Shown: positions 26,714 to 33,267 of the stretch, one piece after another | Layout: the number at the start of each line of letters is the position of its first letter | How positions within the stretch are numbered: the first letter of the stretch is position 1 | NCBI GenBank assembly: GCA_963169885.1 | Contig: CAUJFR010000283.1 | Span: 1-33,267, forward strand | DNA: 33,267 nucleotides | Origin: Bacteroidota bacterium | Lineage (GTDB): Bacteria; Bacteroidota; Bacteroidia; Chitinophagales; Chitinophagaceae | Direction of reading: 5' to 3' | The notes under the pieces: generated by a model | What the model was told of the DNA's origin: nothing | Database searches by the model: none | Seen by the model: the letters and a program-made list of their open reading frames with translations, nothing else | Program-made: the position numbers and the translations under genes

Positions 26714-27592
26714 ATGCAAACTAAAACGATCATTTGCCTGATACTGTTTCTGGGATTCCAGTTTCATAAAGGTATTTGCCAGCAAACTGAAGTAAATATT
26801 TCATCAGACGTAACAGAAAAAAAGAAAATCAACTTCTTTGTAGTGAGTAAAAGAAAAAAAGGGAAACTGGATATGGCGACCCGTTATAATGTGTTTCGAT
26901 CCAAAGTAAGAGGCTTCTTCTGTAAAAGACAATTTGTTTCCATCGTTGCACGTGATGCAAAACACGCATCGTTAAAAATAACTAAGCGCCTGCAAGCTAA
27001 TGATGCCAGGTTAGGTACCATCTGGTTTGATTCTCATGGTATGTATAAAAAGGGATATTCATTATTTTATATCGGAAGTGATGAAATAAGTTACAAAACT
27101 CTAAAAGACAGTACTCTTATTAAATACTTATCGGGCTTAACCTCCTATGCGGATGCAGAATCAAGATTGGTTATCGGATCCTGTTATGGAGGTGCCACTT
27201 ATAATCGGTCTTCGGTTGACTATAAGGACACGACAAGAATGAATGGAGATTCGCTGATGATTGCCATTGGCAATATAGTACACTGCGGCAAAGTATATGC
27301 ATCTGAAAGCTGGGTAATGACCAAACCTGGTCTATTCCGTCGCAGACCATCCGTTGGAGGATTTCCCGGACGCAAATTGTTCAGGGATTTATGTTACGAA
27401 CCGGCCTGGAAAAATATGGGAATCTGGAATAAGTATGATGCAGAAATCGGAGTATTAAGCCGAAGTAATCCGGTAGCACTCGACAGGTATGGGAATCTGA
27501 TCATCCGTGGAGTTCCATTCAAACACGAAAAAACGTTCAGGAAAAGCTACCACAAAAAATCATCCCGGCTTCAGACAAATCTGTATAAGTAA
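26714..27592 (+). CDS. Secreted protein with possible clan-CD (caspase/CHAT-like) His/Cys motifs
   Basis: Signal peptide MQTKTIICLILFLGFQFHKGICQQ; hydrophobic-HG (LGTIWFDSHGM) then hydrophobic-SC (RLVIGSCYGGA). Confidence 0.6.
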   Translation: MQTKTIICLILFLGFQFHKGICQQTEVNISSDVTEKKKINFFVVSKRKKGKLDMATRYNVFRSKVRGFFCKRQFVSIVARDAKHASLKITKRLQANDARLGTIWFDSHGMYKKGYSLFYIGSDEISYKTLKDSTLIKYLSGLTSYADAESRLVIGSCYGGATYNRSSVDYKDTTRMNGDSLMIAIGNIVHCGKVYASESWVMTKPGLFRRRPSVGGFPGRKLFRDLCYEPAWKNMGIWNKYDAEIGVLSRSNPVALDRYGNLIIRGVPFKHEKTFRKSYHKKSSRLQTNLYK

Positions 27593-27748
27593 AACAGGTA
27601 CAAGTATATAAGTATTTGAAAGTGATTATAAGGGAAGGTCTGCAAGTTTAAAAGCACGACGGATGAAATTGAATGAATAGAATCCGGGAAAATTAACTTG
27701 AAATCCTGGTTCTTAACACTGAACGTTAAACAGATAAATTCGCTGGTT

Positions 27749-28366
27749 ATGAATAAATATCTCATGCTTCTGATGTTAACCGTTCTTAGTTTTAAACTGG
27801 ATGCGCAGCAGCAGTTAAAAACAAAGTTTATAAGTTTCTCCGTAATGAATACCCACACAGCTCTTCCCTTCGGGAAGTTTACCGGTATATTTTACAAAGC
27901 GTTTCATCCGGGTATTGAAATTTCGTATGGGAAAAACTTCGCTGTAAAAAACAAACATGACTGGTATTACGATTTCCGGCTTGCCTGTTTCTATCACCGG
28001 TTTGTACAGTATGGTATACCGGTTTACAGCAACCTGGGTTATCGGTATAAATTTAATCAGCACTGGTCTGCTTTCACTGAAGCCGGTGCCGGATACCTGC
28101 ATTCCATTCCTGCTACGGCCAAACTACGGTTGAATGAGGCAGGTGACTATGAAAATAATAAAGGCCCCGGACGTATGCAGGCCAATGCCTGCTTCGCATT
28201 GGGAGCAGGTTATCAGTTGCAAGGAGCTTCCGCCAATTCGCTCAATCTGTTTATCAGTTATCAGCAACGGCTGCAATTTCCTTTTGTGAAGTCCTATGTA
28301 CCCCTTCTTCCCTATAACAGTTTTCTCCTGGGATTATCCAGACCACTGACCAGAAAAAACAAATAG
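27749..28366 (+). CDS. Hypothetical outer-membrane beta-barrel-like protein
   Basis: Signal peptide MNKYLMLLMLTVLSFKLDAQQ; alternating aromatic/polar strands (WYYDFRLACFYHRF…LGYRYKFNQHWSAFTEAGAGYLHS…ALGAGYQL). Confidence 0.65.
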   Translation: MNKYLMLLMLTVLSFKLDAQQQLKTKFISFSVMNTHTALPFGKFTGIFYKAFHPGIEISYGKNFAVKNKHDWYYDFRLACFYHRFVQYGIPVYSNLGYRYKFNQHWSAFTEAGAGYLHSIPATAKLRLNEAGDYENNKGPGRMQANACFALGAGYQLQGASANSLNLFISYQQRLQFPFVKSYVPLLPYNSFLLGLSRPLTRKNK

Positions 28367-28382
28367 CCTTTAAACTATTCGT

Positions 28383-29570
28383 ATGAAAAAAATCGTGCTT
28401 TACCTTTTTGTACTGCCGCTCTTCCCTTGCTCTTGTAAAAAGGCACAGATCAGCATTACCACCCAGGTGGGTATCAGCAGCCCATGGTCTGACAGCAGCA
28501 GCCGTCATCCGAAAAATACCGCTTTCCTGAACCTGCTGGAAAAATATAAAAAGAAGGGGTTTCCGGGTATCTCCCTCCTGGTCAGGGATGCATCCGGTAC
28601 CTGGATGGGTGCCGCCGGTAAAGCGGATCTTTCAAATGATATCGATTTTAATCCGGGTACAGTATCCAAAGCAGCGAGTATCACCAAATTTTTCATAGGC
28701 ACCCTGGTTTTTCGCCTGATGGAAGATTCTGCTAATACCGGAATGGGATATGCCGCACTGCACCGCAAGGTAAAAGACTGGTTGCCGGCCAGGATTACAG
28801 ACAAACTGGCCAACGGGAATCAGATCACGCTCGGACATTGTTTGAAACATGAAACGGGCATTGCGGACCTGATCAATGAAGACGCTTTTTACCTGGCTGT
28901 TCTCAATAATCCAACTAAAAAATGGGGACCAGCGGAATTACTGGAGTATATCTATGATAAACCGGCCGAATTTTCAGCCGGTGATACCGCAGTTTATTCC
29001 AATACCAATACAGTACTTGTCACCATGATCCTGGAGGCACAGACAGGAAAAAAGCATAGTCAGTTGCTCCACCAGTATGTACTGGAGCCATTGGGTTTGA
29101 AAAATACATTTTATCAGCCACATGATCTGTTGCCACGAACCACTGCACAGGGGTATTATGATCTCTATAATAATGGCAGTATTGTGAATGTATCTAATCT
29201 TGTAACCGGCAGCGGGAATGGATATGGCGGGTTATACAGTAATATTTATGATCTGTACACTTTTATTGACGCGGTGCTGATCCGTGAAACTTTCCTGAAG
29301 CCGGCATCACTGACCCTTATGAAAAGCTGGGGAAAAAAGGACGACAGTAATTACTACGGGTATGGAATTCAGCAATCATATATTCGGGGTACCGACTTTG
29401 GAATCGGACATAAAGGAAGGGATCTCGGTTATTCAGCCAACCTGTTTTTCTTTCCCACACGGGGTGTTACGCATATCTTCTTTGTCAATTACGGTACCGA
29501 TGCTGACAGCGGGCTTAAAGATATTTTCTTTGAATTTGTAGACGAAATGGTAGCACTGAGCCTGCAATGA
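28383..29570 (+). CDS. Serine hydrolase lipoprotein (beta-lactamase/class C-like)
   Basis: Lipobox LFPCSC; SITK (SxxK) in VSKAASITKFFIGTLVF; YSNTN (YxN); GIGHKGRDLGYSAN (HxG-type). Confidence 0.88.
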   Translation: MKKIVLYLFVLPLFPCSCKKAQISITTQVGISSPWSDSSSRHPKNTAFLNLLEKYKKKGFPGISLLVRDASGTWMGAAGKADLSNDIDFNPGTVSKAASITKFFIGTLVFRLMEDSANTGMGYAALHRKVKDWLPARITDKLANGNQITLGHCLKHETGIADLINEDAFYLAVLNNPTKKWGPAELLEYIYDKPAEFSAGDTAVYSNTNTVLVTMILEAQTGKKHSQLLHQYVLEPLGLKNTFYQPHDLLPRTTAQGYYDLYNNGSIVNVSNLVTGSGNGYGGLYSNIYDLYTFIDAVLIRETFLKPASLTLMKSWGKKDDSNYYGYGIQQSYIRGTDFGIGHKGRDLGYSANLFFFPTRGVTHIFFVNYGTDADSGLKDIFFEFVDEMVALSLQ

Positions 29571-30338
29571 TCAGCCTTTCATCCGCTGGGTCATCGCTTC
29601 ATACAGGATCATTCCGGTGGCCACAGATACATTCAGGCTTTCGAAATCACCTTTCATGGGAATCCTGATTTTCTCATCACATATTTTCATCAGTGCAGGG
29701 TAAACGCCTTTTTCTTCTCCACCCAATACAATCGCACAGGGGATGGTAAAATCGACCTCACTGATTGTCTTTTCAGCCGTCATTTCACTGGCAAACACCA
29801 GGATACCGTTCAGGTGAAGTTCATCGACCGCTTTCATCAGACTGTTTACACGGCAAACCGGAATCGTTTCCAGCGCGCCGGCGGAAGTCAGGATGGCATC
29901 TTCATTCAGGGCCCCTACTCCTTTATCGGGTATGATAATGGCCTGCACCCCGGTACACAGAGCTGTACGGGCAATTCCCCCGATATTCCGGATATCCGTG
30001 ATGCCATCAAGGATCAGGAATAAAGGTGCTTCCCCGCTTTCTGTGACAAAGGAAATTACATCCTGCAGGGATTGGTATTGTACTTTGGCTATTTGTGCCA
30101 CACAGCCTTCATGACCGGTAATATTAAAACTGTTGAGTTTAGCTGCTGGTACATAATTGATGGGTACACCAGCCTGGGAAGCCAGGTGCTTTAGTTCCCG
30201 TATATCGGTACCCTGGGCCATTGTATCCAGGTAAATCCGGTCGAGTTGCTGTCCGTTTCGTAATGCATCCATTACAGCCGGGCGGCCAATGACGAGTGTA
30301 TTTTTTTTGGGACGATGGGGTTGTCTGAATTGTTTCAC
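29571..30338 (-). CDS. rlmB: TrmH/RlmB-family 23S rRNA 2'-O-methyltransferase
   Basis: GRPAVMDALRNGQ; LDGITDIRNIGGIARTALCTGVQAII; VLGGEEKGVYPALMKICDEKIRIPMKGDFESLNVSVATGMILYE. GTG start. Confidence 0.92.
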   Translation of the reverse strand: MKQFRQPHRPKKNTLVIGRPAVMDALRNGQQLDRIYLDTMAQGTDIRELKHLASQAGVPINYVPAAKLNSFNITGHEGCVAQIAKVQYQSLQDVISFVTESGEAPLFLILDGITDIRNIGGIARTALCTGVQAIIIPDKGVGALNEDAILTSAGALETIPVCRVNSLMKAVDELHLNGILVFASEMTAEKTISEVDFTIPCAIVLGGEEKGVYPALMKICDEKIRIPMKGDFESLNVSVATGMILYEAMTQRMKG

Positions 30339-30371
30339 CGTGTAAAATTAAGCGATTCGTGATGTGGAAAT

Positions 30372-30407
30372 AAAAAACCCTGAAAAGACAGGATCTTCCA
30401 GGGTTTT
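30372..30407 (-). terminator. Intrinsic terminator of metK
   Basis: AAAACCCTG..AAGA/TCTT..CAGGGTTTT hairpin on the minus strand with TTTTTT tail. Confidence 0.8.
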
Positions 30408-30425
30408 TAAATGAGACTGTTCAGT

Positions 30426-31682
30426 TTATTTAAGACCGAAAGCTTTTTTCACTTTGCTGACATAATCCAGTTTCTCCCAGGTAAAGAGTTCAACTTTACG
30501 GGTTACCGTTTTGCCATCAGGAGAGGTGAAGGTTTTCTCAACCACCTGGGGCAAACGACCCATATGTCCGTAAGCAGCAGTTTCGCTGTATATCGGATTA
30601 CGCAGTTTCAGGCGTTGTTCAATAAAGTAAGGACGCATGTCAAATACGGCTTCCACGATCTTCCCGATTTCTCCGTCGGTCAGGTCCACTTTTGCGGTAC
30701 CATAAGTATTCACGTTAATACTGGTAGGCTTGGCCACTCCGATCGCGTATGAAACCTGTACAAGCACTTCACTGGCTACGCCGGCTGCTACCAGGTTCTT
30801 GGCAATATGACGGGTGGCATAAGCGGCAGAACGATCTACTTTAGAAGGATCTTTACCACTGAAGGCTCCACCTCCGTGTGCACCTTTTCCACCGTAGGTA
30901 TCCACAATGATTTTACGGCCGGTAAGACCGGTATCACCATGCGGACCACCGATTACAAACTTACCAGTTGGGTTAACGTGGTATTTGATATCGCTGTTGA
31001 ACAGCTTTGCGTACTTCTTGTATTTGGTCTTCATCCGGGGAATCAGGATGTTGATCACATCGCTTTTAATACGGGCCAGCATTTTAGCTTCGCTGTCAAA
31101 ATCATCGTGCTGGGTTGAAATAACGATCGCATCAATACGTACGGGCTGATTATTGTCATCATATTCCAGGGTTACCTGGCTTTTGGCATCCGGACGCAGG
31201 TAAGGCATTTTAGAGTTCTTTTCGCGACGGATAGCAGCCAGTTCGATCAGGAGATTATGCGCCAGGTCAAGTGCCAGGGGCATATAGTGCTCTGTCTCGT
31301 TGGTGGCATAGCCAAACATCATTCCCTGGTCACCGGCACCCTGCTCTTCTTTCTTTTTGCGGTCTACACCCTGGTTGATATCGGAAGATTGTTCGTGAAT
31401 AGCAGACAATACCCCGCAACTGCTGGCTTCAAACATGTATTCACTCTTGGTATACCCTATTTTACGGATGACTCCGCGGGCGATTTCCTGAACGTCCAGG
31501 TAAGCTTTTGACTTTACTTCACCGGCAAGCACCACCTGTCCGGTAGTAACCAGGGTTTCGCAAGCCACTTTTGACTGTGCATCAAAAGCCAGGAAGTTAT
31601 CAATGAGTGCATCGGAAATCTGGTCGGCCACTTTATCAGGATGACCTTCACTTACGGATTCAGAGGTAAATAAATAAGGCAT
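30426..31682 (-). CDS. metK: S-adenosylmethionine synthetase
   Basis: [81 protein letters not shown]. Confidence 0.98.
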   Translation of the reverse strand: MPYLFTSESVSEGHPDKVADQISDALIDNFLAFDAQSKVACETLVTTGQVVLAGEVKSKAYLDVQEIARGVIRKIGYTKSEYMFEASSCGVLSAIHEQSSDINQGVDRKKKEEQGAGDQGMMFGYATNETEHYMPLALDLAHNLLIELAAIRREKNSKMPYLRPDAKSQVTLEYDDNNQPVRIDAIVISTQHDDFDSEAKMLARIKSDVINILIPRMKTKYKKYAKLFNSDIKYHVNPTGKFVIGGPHGDTGLTGRKIIVDTYGGKGAHGGGAFSGKDPSKVDRSAAYATRHIAKNLVAAGVASEVLVQVSYAIGVAKPTSINVNTYGTAKVDLTDGEIGKIVEAVFDMRPYFIEQRLKLRNPIYSETAAYGHMGRLPQVVEKTFTSPDGKTVTRKVELFTWEKLDYVSKVKKAFGLK

Positions 31683-31704
31683 GAGTTAATAGTTTTTAAG
31701 GACG

Positions 31705-31735
31705 CAAAGATAAGGGGGCATTTATAAAGAACAAA
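31705..31735 (-). promoter_or_regulatory. Bacteroidota-type promoter of metK
   Basis: Minus strand TTTG-N19-TATCTTTG. Confidence 0.75.
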
Positions 31736-31760
31736 GCCCTTCCCGTGAAAGGAAGGACTT
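31734..31760 (-). terminator. Terminator of the DUF4270 gene
   Basis: AAGCCCTTCC/CGTGAAA-type loop/GGAAGGACTT (one mismatch); minus-strand TTTGTTCTTTA tail. Confidence 0.65.
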
Positions 31761-31782
31761 TTGAACATATTTTGATCACCCG

Positions 31783-33222
31783 TTACAATTTAGAATAGAC
31801 CAGGCGCATCCGCAGCCGTTTTGCCGGGTTAATATAGCTGCCGCCGGCCAGTACCACCCTTCCATATCCAGGCTGGTCTGTCACATAGATCTGATTGATG
31901 GCATTATAGCCTGGTGAAAAGACGAAGGTTCTGACAGGGGTATATAACCGCATTTTATAATTAGCCGTCCGGTTGGTTACCATACTCTGTACATACCTCG
32001 ATATATTAAACCGGTAGGTACTGTCCGACTTGATCAACCCGCCAAACGTGTTGATTTCGTAAGTATAGTTCGTGAAGTTATTGGACAACAACATATCGGC
32101 ATCAAAGGTCAGTAAGGAGTCTCCTGTGGCACTGACCCGGTCCAGAAACAGGGCCTGCTGGTGCGGGAACATATCATCCCCTGCAGTACGGATAGGATTG
32201 GCTATAATTTCTGCCCGGTGGACTACCACATTCCGGAAAGTATCCAGGGCCGGAATACGGAGCAAACCGTAGGATCCCGGGGTACCCGGAATATAAAGCA
32301 GGTCGTCATTGGTACCGGTATTGGTCAGGTAATTATTCCATCCCCCCCCCGGTGTACGCCTGATGATATTTGCCTGTCCGCCTGAGGAGTGCTGGAAGTC
32401 GACCGACGTGGTATCAATAATCCCGTTTTTCTTGACCTGAAAATAGATCGTGAGACGGGTGTTACTATTATCAGAAGGACTGATATACGTCAGGGCATTC
32501 CCACTATTATCTGCTTTAATGGCCAGGCCGCGAAAGAGGGTCTTCAGGATTGAATCGGAGCGAAACCCGCCATTGGCGGAAAAAGTGGTATCATAATTCA
32601 TAAACCGGGTCCCCAGTGTATTGACCAATGGGATCCGGAGTACATTTACCAGTTTGGTGGTATCTCTCTTCCTGATATGGAGGATGGTATCATTCAGATT
32701 CTTAACCTGGAATGATTTAGACCCCAGTTCAGAACCGGTGGTCAGAAAATCAGCCTGATTGTACTTATATAACGTGGTATCGTTGAATCCGGAAGTCTGC
32801 GCCAGTTCATAAACCCGGACCGTCTGCACACTGCTGGTATCGCCATAATAGCTGTCGTAGCCTAAAGAGAGGACCACCGAATCAATCGCTATCACTGAAT
32901 CTTTATTATAAAACGGGTTGATCAGGTAATTGGAATAACTGATATTAAAATAAGATTCCCCCTTGGTGGTGCCAAATTCCGTATCCCCGCTGATATAACC
33001 AAGTGCGTGAAGATCAGCATAATACACTTTATTAGTGTCATTATACAACAGGTTATCGGATTCGATATCCAGGAAGGTTTCAAAGGTATTAATATTGTCA
33101 ATTGGTGGTATAAGACCGCTGCCCAGCTCAGTAGCATCGTTGATTTTGCGGCAGGCCGGAAACAGAATAGCAACCGCGAGAACGATTGCTATAACCGGGA
33201 AAGCGTTTTTTGTATACTTCAC
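31783..33222 (-). CDS. DUF4270 family lipoprotein
   Basis: Lipobox VAILFPAC; ELGSGLIPPIDNINTF; YADLHALGYISGDTEFGTTKGESYFNI…DSVVLSLGYDSYYGD. GTG start. Confidence 0.85.
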   Translation of the reverse strand: MKYTKNAFPVIAIVLAVAILFPACRKINDATELGSGLIPPIDNINTFETFLDIESDNLLYNDTNKVYYADLHALGYISGDTEFGTTKGESYFNISYSNYLINPFYNKDSVIAIDSVVLSLGYDSYYGDTSSVQTVRVYELAQTSGFNDTTLYKYNQADFLTTGSELGSKSFQVKNLNDTILHIRKRDTTKLVNVLRIPLVNTLGTRFMNYDTTFSANGGFRSDSILKTLFRGLAIKADNSGNALTYISPSDNSNTRLTIYFQVKKNGIIDTTSVDFQHSSGGQANIIRRTPGGGWNNYLTNTGTNDDLLYIPGTPGSYGLLRIPALDTFRNVVVHRAEIIANPIRTAGDDMFPHQQALFLDRVSATGDSLLTFDADMLLSNNFTNYTYEINTFGGLIKSDSTYRFNISRYVQSMVTNRTANYKMRLYTPVRTFVFSPGYNAINQIYVTDQPGYGRVVLAGGSYINPAKRLRMRLVYSKL

Positions 33223-33267
33223 AAAGAAATTTTATAATCGGGGTTAGTGATTTTTATTTACCTGCAA

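Noticed and set aside
27593-27650. AAGT-rich stretch after the clan-CD-like gene (ACAAGTATATAAGTATTTGAAAGTG)
   Set aside because: Looked like another heptad array after a stop codon, but spacing is about 8 bp and irregular, so not counted with the 7-bp repeats.
30300-30308. T8 run near the rlmB start as a phase-variation tract
   Set aside because: Encodes an ordinary Lys-Lys-Asn run in a housekeeping gene; A/T runs of this length are common in this genome type.

Overview
The window looks like a chromosomal segment of a Bacteroidota genome, probably Chitinophagaceae-like; this is inferred from protein families (DUF4270, GSCFA, EF-G2 type) and TAnnTTTG promoters. Most of it is housekeeping: dnaG, plsY, prmA, pnp, rpsO, miaE-like, galM, an HMG-CoA lyase, rlmB-like, metK, an EF-G paralogue and a TPR histidine kinase/LuxR response regulator pair. 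It also holds several intrinsic terminators and two near-perfect Bacteroidota promoters. The observations most worth following up are: (1) degenerate 7-bp-period repeats (consensus about NRGTNNN) that start at or overlap stop codons, and at two loci face each other across about 60 bp; (2) a GMC oxidoreductase with a ferredoxin-like CX2CX2CX3C motif, paired with a Tat-lipoprotein small subunit; (3) a secreted protein with clan-CD-like HG...SC.GG motifs in an AT-rich accessory block, divergent from an HTH regulator with a 22-bp-spaced dyad in its promoter; (4) a four-domain secreted beta/gamma-crystallin-like protein in which the last domain lacks both members of a Cys pair; (5) an EF-G2-type GTPase with a Tyr in place of the switch II His; (6) a G9 homopolymer inside a DUF4270 lipoprotein gene. 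I found no CRISPR array, tRNA, rRNA or intact transposon. All calls are by reading only; no searches or computations were run.
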